DNA of 64,000 bases from Microdochium bolleyi (Eukaryota > Ascomycota > Sordariomycetes > Xylariales > Microdochiaceae), in contig KQ964248.1 in NCBI GenBank assembly GCA_001566295.1, positions 1,798,001 to 1,862,000 of the forward strand. The letters are read 5' to 3'. Under the pieces are notes generated by a model. It was not told the origin of the DNA and ran no database searches. It was given only the letters and a program-made list of their open reading frames with translations. Below, one piece after another: positions 22,500 through 35,300 of the stretch (positions are counted from its first letter, which is position 1; each line of letters starts with the position of its first letter). The position numbers were made by a program, and so were the translations under genes.

Positions 22500-24234
22500 A
22501 TGCTAAAGGACCTACCGAATATGGGAGCCAAAGACGACACCATCAGCAAACCTAACGTCCTCGTCAAGACCGAGAACATCGTCAAGCACAACACCTTCGA
22601 CGATCTGTGGATGGTTATTGACGGAGTGGTCTACGACCTCACCGACTTCGCCCCTTCGCATCCCGGTGGCCCTGCGGTTCTCGCCCGGCACGCCGGCCGC
22701 GACGGCACCGCCGCGTACTCCGAGGTGCACGCGCCCTCGCTGATCAAGACAACCCTGCCCCAGACCAGCATCGTCGGGGAGCTGGACGAGTCCTCGGTGA
22801 CAGAGGCCTGGTCGAACCCACCGCCAGCATCGCACATTACTACAGCAGCAGCAGACATGTCATCGCCAGTCTCCTCCTCACCACCCGGACGGGCGGGCAT
22901 CACCCCTCCCCTGGCAGACAAGCCCGGCAACCAACCGCCCGCCAAGCCGCCCCTCGACACCCTCATCAATACGCACGACTTCGCCCACGCTGCATCGGTA
23001 TCCTTCTCCCGCAAGGGCTGGGCGTTCGCGTCATCCGCCGCGACCGACTGCCTCACGCACGAGCGTAACACGTCCGCGTACTCGGACATCATCCTGAGGC
23101 CCCGCGTGCTGCGGGACGTGCGTGCAGACATGATGGACCTCAGCACGACGATGCTCGGCCACCGGATCAGCTCGCCGGTTTTCTGCGCGCCCACGAGCAT
23201 GGGCCGGATGTTCCACCCGCAGGGCGAGCGGGAGCTGGGCCGCGCGTGCAGGAGCCTGGGCGTGCCGCAGTGCGTGAGCACGAGCTGCTCGTTCCCGTTC
23301 GCCGAGGTCATGGACGCACATGAGGAGGTCGAGGACACCGCCCAAAGGGTGAAGACACCACCACCGGTATTCTTCCAGCTGTACATGGACAAAGACCGCT
23401 CCAAGTCCGCGGCGCTGCTGCGGGACGTTGTCGCGAAGGGGGCTCGGGGGATATTCCTGACCGTCGACGCGCCCGTGATCGGGAAGCGCGAGGCCGACGA
23501 GCGGGTGCAGGCCGACGAGATGATCAGCTCGCCGATGGTCGCGAGCGCGAAGGCCCCCAAGACGGACGCCAAGGGCGGCGGCATGGGGAGGCTGATTGGC
23601 GGGTTCATCGATGCGAGCATGACGTGGGACACGTCGGTGCCGTGGATCCGGAGTGTTCTCGGCCCGGACGTGCCCATCGCGATCAAGGGGGTGCAGACGG
23701 CCGCGGATGCGGTACGAGCTATGGAGGTCGGAGCCGACGCGGTGTACCTGTCGAATCACGGCGGGCGGAGCCTCGACACGAGCCCCGCGACGATATTGGT
23801 GCTGCTGGAGCTGCAACGGTGCTGTCCACAGGTCTTCGACAAGTTGGAGGTCTATGTTGACGGCGGGATTAAGAGGGGAACAGATATCTTCAAGGCGCTC
23901 TGCCTCGGGGCCAAGGCCGTGGGTATCGGCAGGGGGTTCTTGTATGGGCTCAACTATGGGCAGGAGGGCATCGAGAAGTACATTGGCAGTAAGTCCTCCT
24001 CCTCACTCATCAACAATTCCATAGGGCGTCCCATTCCAGCCATCTATGAAAGGCAGAGACTAACACTGGACCCTAGTCCTTAATGATGAGCTGCAGACGA
24101 CTATGCAGATGTGCGGCATCACCAGCCTGGACCAGTGCCACCCAGGCCTGCTGCACACTGGAGCGGTGGATCACCTCGTACCTCAAGGAGAAGAGCATCC
24201 GTATGCGAAGTGGAGGCCGAAGCCGAGGTTATAG
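22500..24234 (+). CDS. Cytochrome b2-type FMN-dependent 2-hydroxy acid dehydrogenase
   Basis: Two exons (22500-23988, 24077-24234) encode 548 residues. An N-terminal cytochrome b5 domain carries HPGG (heme ligand His54) and a second ligand near His77 (SEVHAPS). The FMN-dependent dehydrogenase domain follows after a Pro/Ser linker. It shows PVFCAPTSMGRM, FFQLYMDKDR (active-site Tyr), LTVDAPVIGKREADER, AIKGVQTAADA (FMN Lys) and SNHGGRSLD with the catalytic His and substrate-binding Arg. Enzymes of this type oxidise L-lactate or a related 2-hydroxy acid and pass electrons through heme, usually to cytochrome c. There is no obvious mitochondrial presequence, so the location is uncertain. The next in-frame ATG at 22521 is an alternative start. 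The substrate is inferred only. Confidence 0.9.
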
Positions 24235-24905
24235 ACTGAGGGGGAGACGAGAAGCTGGCTCGCGTCTCACGCCAGCATGTCTAGATGTGTACAACTGCCG
24301 CTGTGCAAATACTCTGTCGCACATTATACGAAAATGAAAAAGTTCAAAAGGACCAAGGCTTAGAAGTGTCAATCAGCAATGCCAGGTGCTCGTTCATTCA
24401 CCATCACAAGGACGCTCAAGGTATGACCGTGGGCGATGCTTCGTACGGAATCATGCTGGTGCATGATCTCATTCCCTTTCGTTGTTCAGAGAATGGCTCA
24501 CGTATGACAATTCAGACCTGTTCTACGCGCTCTATGGAATATGCTAATTGCCTGGACAAAGTATCTCCTACGGAATTACCGCCGGACAAATGTTGTAGCA
24601 ATTCAGGCTCCGGAGGTCTGAATACCACGGCAACCATGAGCTCCCATAGAGCCGCGAACCCCAATGGCACACGGTCGATCGACAAGAGCCCAGGTGTTCT
24701 AGACAAGATAAGTCGTCAATGTGCGACGAACATTTATTCGCGGCATCAACGTCATACGTGACACGCTATCACTTGAACTAATCTCCATCCGCGCCGCCGT
24801 CACGGGTCGCCTTAAAGTCAGGATCAACTACGCCAAGCTCCTATTGATAAGCCACGACCGAAATTATTTGAGCGAAGGTAGTCTCCGCGAGAAAACGAGG
24901 GCATA
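24235..24905. other. Intergenic, upstream of the Ser-rich gene
   Basis: This is 0.67 kb between two plus-strand genes. No coding feature is supported. Confidence 0.5.
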
Positions 24906-25982
24906 ATGGGAAGGAAGAAGTCCAGCGGCGGTGAGAGAAAAGTGACATTCTCCAGCCCCGTCGTCACCAACAGTGGACCGATCTCCAAACAGCCCAAGAA
25001 TAACGACGGTGACAACAACGGCATTCACAAGGACAGGGAAGCGGAGATTTTTAAACACTGTAGCAAGGAGAAGCACAAGGAGGATAAAGGGGACACGGCC
25101 GCACCCAGCCAGCGGAGCAGCTCGAGGAGCAGGCTCAGCGCCCAGGCCCTCGCGATGCTGCTGAAACTCGCCGACACTGACTCCGACAGCGGCTCCGAGG
25201 ACGGGGACGGCTCAAGCTCGTCATCCTCATCATCGGTGTCACTGTCCTCGCTACTGAGAGCGGGAGAGACAGAAAGCGACGGCGGATCTTCCTCCTCTTC
25301 TTCTTCAGAGGACAAGCAGGAGGTGCAATACATCACACGCAAATCAGCGCTCAAGAAGCAGCCACAAGTCAATGGCACCGAGACCACCGCCGCCATTGAT
25401 AGCGACTCTCATGATAATAATCACCACCATGCCCTCTCCGACATCCCCGTCGCTACTCCCCTCACCTTCACCGCCGCCTACGCGGGGCTGTACCCGGACC
25501 GGATCAGGCTCTACCCGTCCCGCCCCGCTGCAGAAGACACGGCACAGCAGCAGCAGCAGCATCTCAACCACCACTACTGGACGCAGCAGGACTGCGATAC
25601 GCTCTCCCTGCTCGAGGCACGGCAGCGCGCGCGCAGGTGGCTCGAGCTGCAGGCGCAGTTCTACAACGCCACGGGGCGGATGGTCGACGCGGGGCAGATA
25701 CAGGACAAGGTCGAGCGCGGGATCGCGAGAGCGAACAGGAGGAGGGCCCGTGAGGAGCAGGCCATTGCGGCGGCGGCGGAGAAGGATAAGCAGAAGGGAA
25801 AGGGGAAGGAGAAGGAGAAGCAGAGAGATCAGTCGGAGACCAACAAGGACAGTGGAAAAGGGAAAGAGCATGGCAAAGACAAGGAAGCCGAGATGAAGAA
25901 GGAAAAGGAAGAAGATGACGATACCGATGACGACGAGTTCATGGCCAAGGCTATCAGGGCGCTTGTGAAGCTCAGGAGCTAG
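24906..25982 (+). CDS. Ser-rich, Lys-rich protein with a possible SANT/Myb-like segment
   Basis: A single exon of 358 residues; I do not recognise the family. Residues 1-80 are basic and polar. Acidic-Ser runs (about 92-137) resemble casein-kinase-rich nuclear proteins. A polyGln tract lies at 214-218. Residues ~225-270 form the only ordered-looking part: WTQQDCDTLSLLEARQRARR, then WLELQAQFYNATGR, a spacing of aromatic residues like a SANT/Myb helix-turn-helix. The C-terminal 90 residues are an extreme Lys/Glu charged helix ending in a short hydrophobic FMAKAIRALVKL. These traits suggest a chromatin- or nucleolus-associated protein, which is inference only. The frame is strongly G/C-biased at third positions in the conserved part. 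Confidence 0.7.
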   Translation: MGRKKSSGGERKVTFSSPVVTNSGPISKQPKNNDGDNNGIHKDREAEIFKHCSKEKHKEDKGDTAAPSQRSSSRSRLSAQALAMLLKLADTDSDSGSEDGDGSSSSSSSSVSLSSLLRAGETESDGGSSSSSSSEDKQEVQYITRKSALKKQPQVNGTETTAAIDSDSHDNNHHHALSDIPVATPLTFTAAYAGLYPDRIRLYPSRPAAEDTAQQQQQHLNHHYWTQQDCDTLSLLEARQRARRWLELQAQFYNATGRMVDAGQIQDKVERGIARANRRRAREEQAIAAAAEKDKQKGKGKEKEKQRDQSETNKDSGKGKEHGKDKEAEMKKEKEEDDDTDDDEFMAKAIRALVKLRS

Positions 25983-28300
25983 ACTCTGCATCATATGAGA
26001 CGACAGACCCCCCCGGAGCTGTAACTGTGTAAGGCAATAGGCGTGTTTTCCCGCAGCAAAGTGCTTGTCTGTGCCGTATCGACACGACTTGCCCCCCAAC
26101 CTGTAATAGCAGGCGACTCAGAATACTCTGCACGCCAACGACGAGAGACTGAAATCCACACAGCCCTGATCTAGCAGCCCATCAAAATTTGCTCCCAGGG
26201 ACGCCATCGCTAGCGACACGACCATGTCTACGCGCGGCTGAGGCCAAACTATTTTTATGCGTGGCGAAATATCACACAAACTGCAATTGTCCTCGGCAGA
26301 GAAACATCTGTCAAGTCGTAACATGGAAACAAGTTTCCTGTCAGGCATGGGGTGGCTCCCTACGACATCACGATCCGCCCGGAACACCAGGCTGTCATGC
26401 GTGGTAGAAACTTCGGTCATCTCCGGAAATGGAGAGACATGGAGGAGGGTCATGGAGGACACTTTCCCCTGCGGAGATTCCTAGGGTAGGTAAACAAAAG
26501 TGACGTCGCGCGAACTGGCTACCCCGGCCAGACGGAAACTACCCTTAGTGATAGAGTATGCTGCGAGCCGCACGGCAGGGAAGGGTCAGTGGTTACTGGA
26601 ACTAGTGACATACCCCCGGACCGCATAAATTAAAGTTCCACCGGTTTGCGTAGCAATCGATACTAGTTACAGACCGCCGCGGGCCCAAAGACCGGGTGGC
26701 CGCTCGTGAAGGGGAGCGATTGGCCATGGAGGAGCATTCGTCCCAAGATCTTGGGACAGCGAGGCGGGGTTAATGATCCCCAAGACTTGTGGCGTGACCT
26801 GGCTCGTCTAGCTGGTTTAGTTCTTCAGCTGACGTTACGCGCAGGTAAGGGCGTTGACCGGCGTCTTGCGGACTTGACATCTGGTTCTCAGTTCACGTCT
26901 CAGCCCGTGTCATGACTCTAGAACTCGGAACCGCTTGGAGACGGCACGGGAAACCTATACACTACTGCTGCATGATGGAAGCCACCCAAACAGTAGCATC
27001 AAATGGACCATACATAGCGGCTGCAGGCGCAAGCTGCGCCTAGTCTGCCAACTCAATAACTTAGTAGAAGTCTTTATTGAGGTAGCCGAGCCGTGAAGCA
27101 CCGCCTCGAAGCTGACAACGGTGTGTGTGACGGGGAGGATTCGGCTCAGTGAGCCACGTCGACAGAGACGGGCCGATGAGCGACCTGAGTTCATCCTGTG
27201 GTGTGAGCTCAGAGACAACCATGTGATGGTAGACGCAATTGTATCAGAGCGAATCTCGACCCGAAACGATCTCAGGACGTTAGGGCTGATTGATATGCAT
27301 GAGTGTTCTGTACTTCCTATCAATAAACTCTGCACCTCCTTCCATGTCACGGTGTTTCACATCATCGCCATGGAAAGGGTCTAACGCGCGGAGACGGCCC
27401 CGAACGCCTACAAACGACTGGGGCCTGCTCCGAGTCCATGCCCGGCTGGCGCAAGCGTGGCCCGGGTTGGGCGCCCGAAGACGCCGCATTGCCCTATGAT
27501 AGGTTGCCTGTGACATTAGCATGACATGGATATGGCAAATCTCCTTATGTTGCAGAATTGCGGGGGGTCAAAAAAAATGCCGTGGCTTGGAGCATGGCCG
27601 TCCTGGCCCAGTCTCAAGTGAGCGTGCTGGCAAATTCGTCAGTTGCAGAGCTGCACCGGATGGGAAGACGGGGCTTCTCGACCGGACGTTCTGCTCGATC
27701 ACCAGCCTGAATGACAAACGCATTCGGATTGGGGACACCGAGTGGCGCTCCCGGGGGAATGTCGAAATTCTCATCAAGACCACAGGGACAAAGTCTGAAG
27801 CTCGGTGGGCTGCTGTCAGCACAAACGCCCGTGGTCTGAGGCCGGAGGATGCCGAAGACCCCTCCTGGCCCAGGCCCAGACCCGGCGGCCTGACGTTGAC
27901 CGCCGTTGCCCTAGACTCTCGAGCCCTGGCCGCCACGTTGAAGCGGGGAAGGTAGGATTGTTCTGGCCGGCCGCCGCCCGTTGCAGTAAGACATCGGCCA
28001 TGCCGAAAGGGAGACGCTTCGAGCTGGGAGAATGGACAATTGTACGTCGCTCGTGTGACAACGCGGCAGACTCGACCGATGCGACGACGACGACGACAAT
28101 CGCTCGATGAGGTGCATGGCCGCTGCTATACTTTGTGGCTCGCAGGTTTGGCAGAACCTTGACATCAGCAGTGAATGTTTTAGCGACATAATCACCGGGG
28201 CACAGAATCCGGGTAGAGCGAATGTGCCAGAGAGGCTGGGCTGCTGGTGAAAAGTATCGTATGAGAGCGGTGGCCACAGAGCAGGGACGGAGTGACATGA

Positions 28301-28343
28301 CATGCAGGATGCAGATGCAGATGCAGGCGCAGATGCAGAACGT
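28301..28343. repeat. Short degenerate (ATGCAG)n tandem repeat
   Basis: Six near-copies of the hexamer ATGCAG occur in a row, two with a substitution or 1-bp offset. The repeat is noncoding. Confidence 0.6.
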
Positions 28344-29950
28344 GCACCAGGTCTCTGCTGGTCGAGACTGCCCAGGTGCACAGCGAGCGGCTTTAGTTCC
28401 GGGCTCCGGTTGAGCGAGTTGCATGCCAGGCATGCTGATTGGCTCCTTCCGGGTATGGCAGGTGCGGCATGGTGGAGCTGGGGATAGTCGAAAGACACTG
28501 GCTGGCAAGAGCGACCGACCTCGTCAACTTGCAATCGCCCGATGTTTCTCCGATAGCGCAGAGTTTCTAAAGGAAGGAAGATCTGCGGTAGCCCGTGTGA
28601 TGATGAGCCGTACGCGTCCAGATGGAGTGCAGCGACTCATTTACTCGAGAAGCCGTTGCAGCTCGCCGTGACGCTTGACGCTCTCACCTGTGACGATCAC
28701 ACGCAGCACAGCCCCGGTCGCGGCTACGGGACCGCACCTCGGCGAGCTGGGCAGCCTCATGGCCCGTGCAGCAAGGGCGAGCGGAAGCAGGGCAGGGGTC
28801 TGCCGCACCGGTCTTGGTCTTGGTCCTGCTTGCCACGACCCAGCAATCAGGGGTCCGAGGGGTCGACTCCTCTCGGGACGTGGTCGCCCCGTGGGCCGCG
28901 CATGCACCGACATGCACGATGGCCGCGAAAAAGCAAGACCACAGGACCCTTCCAGATTCCTGGGTTGTGGCCTGATGCTCAACCCTTGTCTACCTGGCTG
29001 GTGCATTGCTCTCTGCTCGGCAGGGTTGCTGCTCAGGGTCTTGGTGGCCTGGTGGGCGCCGGGCTCCCCCCTCTGCTGGACGGAGCTGGGAGGCGGCAAG
29101 CAGCGGGGCCCTCCGCTCCGCCCGGCCCTGGCCAACCTGGAAGGGCATTCATTACGTGCAGATCTCCAGCCAGCCCTGGAGGTCCCTCGGGGACAAAAGG
29201 CACTTTCGGTATCTCTCGAGAACCCGGTGCCCAGGTGCTCAGTGTGCGTGCGGGAGCCTCGACTAGGTGCATATGCCCTAACCGGCACCCGGGCTCGCTG
29301 GGCAGCAGCCTAGCTGCGCGGCTCGCCAGCGGTGACACTTCACTGCCCGGCTCCATCCCGTGAACCACCATCCGTCCCTACCGTACTCCGTACGGCGTAC
29401 TTACTGTCTGTGGGCTCGCTCATTTCCCTCCGCTCCAGCTCCGGCACTTTGCAACAATCAAAGATGAGACCCCCCCCGTGCCCAGCCGACCATGGCCTTC
29501 TGTTTCCCCATAAAATAAGAAAGGTGCAAAGCCACCAAAAGGTCCCTGAGAGTCGCCTTGTCCGCCATTACAGCACGACTGCCCCAACCCTAATAGTACG
29601 CCACCACTGCTCTTCTTCAACATACCACATACATCAGCTGGACCCTGGATGCCTCACCCACCCAACCTCGGCAGGGTCTTCTTGATTTCGCCTTCTGCAC
29701 AGATCTGACCTCACAACTTCTTCGCAGACACGCCCACTTTTTTTTCCTTTCGAATACACAAATGTAGGGTATCTATCTCTTTGCTGCTAGCTCCTACGGC
29801 ATCACACAAAATACAAGCACGCACGCCAGGTTCTTCCCTGCCTCACCTCCACGGCGTCACCGAACCCTACTCTAGCTTCCAAGCACCACTGTCTTTACTG
29901 TTGACTGTCGCCAGCCCATCGTGCGTAAGAGCACTGTTCCCATCAGGCAG

Positions 29951-30099
29951 GTACGTTGATTGGCTCCCTCCCATAATGCCTGTTCCTGCCTTTCTACACT
30001 ACATTGAAGCCAAGCCTCCCTCAACCTTCGATTTAATCCTCGGCCACTGTCATTGCGCTGACCCGGATCGACCCTCGATACCTACAGCCTGATTTGCAG
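29951..30099 (+). other. Candidate 5'-leader intron upstream of the 30510 gene
   Basis: A strong GTACGT donor after GCAG at 29951 pairs with a TTTGCAG acceptor at 30099, and a GCTGAC branch-like site lies about 40 nt upstream of the acceptor. There is no transcript evidence. Confidence 0.35.
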
Positions 30100-30509
30100 A
30101 CCCTCCATACCCCCTTCTAATATACCCTTTGGATCCTGCCCAGCGTCCACGGCCAGCCGCGCATCTACTGGCCGATTCCAAAGCGCCTTGGTAGACTTTA
30201 CCCACGCTGGCTCTGCCCTTCAGTACTCGCTTCGACCTCCAACCTCCTCTGCACAGCTAAAGGAAAGCTTCCCAGAGAAGCCCTCTTGGCCATATCGTCG
30301 GACTCGCCAGAGCGACCTCGGAGGCATCTGGAGCCGCAAAATATCAATCGAGGGCATATTTCATGCACGACACTTACCCCGGCACGGCTTCCACTGCATA
30401 TTGTAACCCTCGCCCAGCATATTGAGTTCGTTGATGAACATCAACTTCGCTCCGTAACAGTACCGAGAACCCCCCAGCACTTCGCTCATCGTCATCCAGC
30501 AATTCCAAG

Positions 30510-31211
30510 ATGAGTCACTCACAGCACCGATCTGGCTACGAGGGCTCCTCTGGCGCCTCTACGTCCTATCGGCGTGGAGCGAATGGCACCCAACAAGACG
30601 AATCACCCCCATTCGAACTATTTGAATGGCACCCCGGTTTCCATTCGTGTTTACGGTACTTTCTGGACCACTCACAGCACGAGGTCACGGTCCAGGCACT
30701 TTCTGCGTTCATAAACATCCTGCTGCCGTGTCAAAACCCACAACGTCCAGTGTTCTCTTACAGAGTGAACGCATCACCTTCATCTATGCACGCGCAGTCC
30801 TCCCGGGCTGCACCGATACCGTCACACTCATCACCCAGCGCGGTCTCGCTCATCCCATACATTCGGCGGCTCGTGGTCACAGGGTTCGACACGCCCGAGA
30901 TACTGCATGGGTTCTTCGGCGACGACTGGCCGGCCGGCATACGTCCCCTACATCAGACGGAGCGGAGAAACTATCTCTTCGCGGCCAAGAGCGGGAGCTG
31001 GATCGAAGTGAAAACGCAGTACGACATCGTGGACCACGGACAGGTCGTACCCTTCTTGAAACCACTCAGCAATGTCTCGGAAACGGAGATCGTGGACGCG
31101 GAGACGCAGTGGAGCGAGTGGCTGGCTATGCAGGATTGGATGGTTGGGCCCCGGTCACCGGACGTAGCACGGGAGACTGCCGCTGTTGTCATCAAGAGGG
31201 AAGAGCCATAG
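30510..31211 (+). CDS. Conserved-looking hypothetical protein, 233 residues
   Basis: A single exon starting at the first ATG after a long pyrimidine-rich leader. I do not recognise a family. Residues 1-34 are Ser/Gly-rich and probably disordered. An ordered part begins at FELFEWHPGFHSCLRYFLDH and runs through helices, with a Ser/Pro loop at about 88-110. A second ordered segment is IPYIRRLVVTGFDTPEILHG, then FFGDDWPAGIRP, and a beta-like part (NYLFAAKSGSWIEVKTQYDI). The C-terminus holds the acidic helix ETQWSEWLAMQDWMV and a VIKREEP end that resembles a SUMO-attachment motif. There is no signal or membrane helix. The long leader suggests translational or developmental control. Function is unknown. 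Confidence 0.7.
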   Translation: MSHSQHRSGYEGSSGASTSYRRGANGTQQDESPPFELFEWHPGFHSCLRYFLDHSQHEVTVQALSAFINILLPCQNPQRPVFSYRVNASPSSMHAQSSRAAPIPSHSSPSAVSLIPYIRRLVVTGFDTPEILHGFFGDDWPAGIRPLHQTERRNYLFAAKSGSWIEVKTQYDIVDHGQVVPFLKPLSNVSETEIVDAETQWSEWLAMQDWMVGPRSPDVARETAAVVIKREEP

Positions 31212-32301
31212 GGCAGCCCACAAGGAGCCGTCTCCTGTCACGGCGTCATCGGAGACCGGCAGGCTTTCGCCACCCACTATTAGTGATTGCTCCATGGCTA
31301 TGATCGACAAGTTTACCGGATCTTTGGATATGCACGGCGGTGTGTTCTCGGGTGGACTGCTGGCTCATAGTGACGGGCAATGGCGGTCACGAAGAAAGCA
31401 TTTTCAGCAATTCGCTCGATTGCAGCCAGAGCAACGTCTCCATTGAAATTGCTGTTGGACAATCAGCATCACGCTAGGAGGAGTACTTTGTTGATCCGTT
31501 GTGGCCATTGGCGGTCTACAACATCTTGTGCAACATGATGCCCTTGGGCTAAGGCCAAGTCGTCTCCATGGCATCACAACTCCAAGACTCGGCGTGGTCG
31601 CATGGGAAATATTTCAGCAGCTAGGGTGCCTGCTGGCAACCATAAATATTGATATCCGCCTTACAAACCCGGTGCGTAAGTCCTGCTACAAGGTGGGCAG
31701 GGACGTTAGTGTGCATTTTGGCCAGCCGTTGTGGTTGGCCTGTGTCATTGAACTGCGAGTTGCTGGAGAAACCTGCCAAACTCCAAATTGTATAGGTGCT
31801 GTTTGGCTCGGCTTTTTCTTGTATTTGATTTTGGCGTTGTTACTCTTGAACTAGTCTTTTCGCTATGTAGGCTTTTCAACACCAACCAATGAGACAGTTC
31901 ACTCTTGATGAACTTTCGGTTGATGTAATCGAAGCATGTGCTGAACCAAGTAGGTATCCAGAGCCAGGATGTTTCCCTGACTGAGTGTCCGAGGCAAATG
32001 GTCCCTGGACCCCCCCCCCCACGACGGGATCTTATCGATACGATCATGCAAGTACGCGGTGCGGCGCGGACCAGAGCTCACCAGGAACTGGAACTGGAGA
32101 GCCAAGCTACCTCCAACTTTAGCTCACATCTTCAATTGATTGTTCAGAGGCGGCAAGCGACTTGCATTCACTCGCCAGTAACACAGCTCAGCAGCTTCGC
32201 CTCGGCCACAGATACAGCCCGATGTCTATATAGCCCGCACCGAGTCCATCGGGACCAGCAGACCTCTTTGCGACAGCATCCGACCCTACCAATCGACCAT
32301 C
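31212..32301. other. Intergenic, upstream of MED5
   Basis: This is 1.1 kb between two plus-strand genes. It has a homopolymer of 11 C at 32010-32020 and a TATA-like site near 32227. No coding feature is supported. Confidence 0.55.
32227..32232 (+). promoter_or_regulatory. Possible TATA box of MED5
   Basis: TATATA lies 70 bp upstream of the ATG at 32302. It is supported by position and sequence only. Confidence 0.3.
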
Positions 32302-35300
32302 ATGATGAGCACTGGCAGACCTCCGGGAGGCGGCAGCTCCGCCGCCCTGGCCCCCGCGGCGCCAACAACGCAGCAGCAACGTGGCAGCAGCAGCAGCACC
32401 GATCATAGCCAGTCCCTCAGCCAGTGGAAGGGTTTCATGTCGCGGTGCATCTCGTCGCGGCTCGACCCGGAGACGTTCGACTCGTACGCGGCGTTGCTGC
32501 ACTCGAAGCACCCGCTCCCCACGGTCGCGGTCGCCGACATTGTGTTCCGCCCGCACGAATCCAACTCGGAGAGCCTCGACCCGAGGATCCCGCGGTACGT
32601 TCAGGTGCTCGTGCAGCGCGGGCTGGTCAACACACCGTCCATACTGCAGGCGCTGTGGCGGTACTCGAGCTCGCAGGCGTTCGCCCAGGATCAACAACAG
32701 CACGATGGCAGGCGACCACTGATATGGCGCAGCTCATACGCAGCCGAGGAGGTTATATTCTACCGCCTCACGAAAGCGGTCGGCCTGGGGTCCGGAATCA
32801 AGTGTGCGGCGGACGCAATACAGGTGTGCCAGGTCATGGCGCGGTGGATGACGCTCTTCACGGCTGCCTCGGCGGCGTTTGCGCAGCAGGAGCTCATGAT
32901 GGGCCAGGTGCACACGGCCGCGCAGTCGGAGATGGAGGCTGCGCGGGCCGCGTTCGTCATGCTGCTTCTCAGCGTGTGTGATAACCCCGCCGTGCTGCAC
33001 GCGCTTGCGCAGCCGTATGCCAAAGGTACGACTTTACCGAGTAATTTGATTCTAGGGCCAGAGACGCACATGCGAAGGGTGGACTGGGTTGCTGACAACT
33101 GGTCTTTTCAGAGGTCCGTAAAGCGCTCTCGGCAAGCCTCGCCACTTTTGTGCCGTCTATCCTACAGACTGCGTCGCAGATCGCGGGACGGCTGGAGCAC
33201 TTCCGCACGGAGACTCTGGCCTCATTTGACCCGGTCGAGAAGGACAACACCAAGGACGTCGTCAAGTCTGATATGGACGAGCTGCTCGACTCGACGATCG
33301 GCCTCGAGAGCTTCGTCGTGCCCGACTTGCAGATCACGAATTCTCGCGCCGGGTTATACGTGTACCTCAATGCAGCTGTGAGTCTCGACACAAGAAAGGC
33401 AGTCGTAGTTGATGAAGATAGGAAGAAGGCTGACATCTGATGTATTAGCTTGTTGGACGACCATTGCTGGACGATCACACGTTTCTTAGCTTTTTGCATA
33501 ACCGATACCAAGTAAGGAAGCAAGAGCTTGCCGCTCTCCATGCCGCCCCTTGCTAGCACTAATTCTCTGTCGTCTGCAGGGGGATATACAAGCGACTGCG
33601 ATAGATCTGATTTTAGCATCCTTTGACATATTAGCCAACGCTGTGTTCCGGCGCGAGTCACACAAGACCGGCTACCTCCTGCGATCGTACCTCATCAACA
33701 AAGTCCCCCTACTCCTCGCCAATCTGGCCACCTCCATGTTCCCGCCCTTAACGCCACAGTTCTGTATCTCGGAAGCCATGAGCCAGGTCGACACTAATGC
33801 GTTTCCCTCCATGTCCGAGATGTTTGACCTGTCGAACGACAACCGCGACTCGGTCACGGAGAACGTCCGCGCCGACTTCTGCTTTGCGTGCTGTCTGCAC
33901 GGTCTGATCCCCGAGGACAGCATCAATTCGCTAATCGGAGACATGCACTACCAGACGCTCCCAGCGGGAGGGCGGTACATCAAGCAGACGCTCGTCGCGG
34001 AGTGCATGGCCGACCCGGAGAGGATCATGAAGCTGATTGGCGAGATGGAGAATTATGACGGTAATGTTGGCGCGGCCTGCCGGGCTGTGACCGAGGTCAT
34101 CGGCCGCCTCTGCAGCGAGAAGGAGACGATAACGCTGAAGAACATTTGCGCTCAGCTGGCCAAGAAGCCACTGTCCATGGACGTCATGCTGCTCTTCGAC
34201 AAGCCCGCGACATTCCTCCACCCGCTGTGCGAGCTGCTGGACAACTGGCGCTACGACGAGGACCAGGGTGAGTACCAGCCCGTCTACGAGGAGTTCGGTT
34301 CGATCCTGCTCCTCGTCCTCGCTTTTGCGTATCGCTACAACCTCACAGCCGTGGACATCGGCATCCGCTCGCCGCAGTCGTTCGTCGCCAACCTACTCAA
34401 CAAGGGCCAGTGGAGCAGGGGCCTGGACGAGCTGAGCGAGCAGGAGAAAGGCCATCTCGGCGGCTGGATCCAGGGCCTCTTTGACAACGAGGCTGGCGGG
34501 CTTGGGGATGAGCTCATGTCCAGCTGTCCACCGCAGGACTTCTACCTGCTCGTCCCTACGCTCTTCCACAACATGGTGCTAGCCTTTAGCGTGGGCTACC
34601 TGCAAGAAGAGAGCCTCAAGACGGGCATGGAGTATCTCGTCGACACGTTCTTGCTGCCCTCGCTCGTCATGGCTATCAACTACATGGCCACGCAACTGTG
34701 GAACGATCGCAAGGACGAGCGCAAGGCCGCGATCCGCATACTCCAGCTCATCCTCCTCACTAAGCACGGCTCCAACGACGCGCAGGCCATGCTGTCCGCG
34801 GTCCTGAACGTCGTTGCGAAGCCCCTCGAGAACGCCCTGCGTCTGTACCAGCGGCAGGACCCGCAGAGCCAGGAGGTCGATCCTTTGCTTAACGCCATCA
34901 AGGAGAACATCCGCCTGTCCCGCCGCACCGCGGGGGCCGGGCACAACGACATGGAGTCCTGGACGAGCACTTCCGGGGGCGGCCTGGCTGCTGCCGTGCG
35001 CCACACAATCCAGGGGCTCGTCCAGTGGGGGATGCAGCCGGGCCTGAACGTCATGCCCACCAACTACACGCACCGCCAGATGCTTGCCGCCGCGCGCATG
35101 CTCGGCGCCAGGAGGCTGCTGGGCATCATCCTCGACGAGGTGAAGCAGCACACCGAGTCTCCAGCCAGCGTCGACGGGACTGCCAGCAATGGCAATAACA
35201 ACAACACCAACAATGACTCCAGCAACAATAATACTAATAACAACAATAACAATAACCACAACAGCAGCAAAACCGCCAACGGCAGCGACATCCGCAGCGC

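Larger units (their letters stand above)
25983..30509. other. 4.5-kb gene-poor region with a long pyrimidine-rich leader at its right end
   Basis: No open frame between 26.0 and 29.3 kb shows domain features, and I could not join exons into a credible protein. From about 29.34 to 30.51 kb the plus strand becomes C/T-rich with few G runs, as in long 5' leaders of fungal regulatory genes. A candidate leader intron is listed at 29951-30099. A short ATGCAG hexamer run lies at 28301-28343. Confidence 0.5.
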
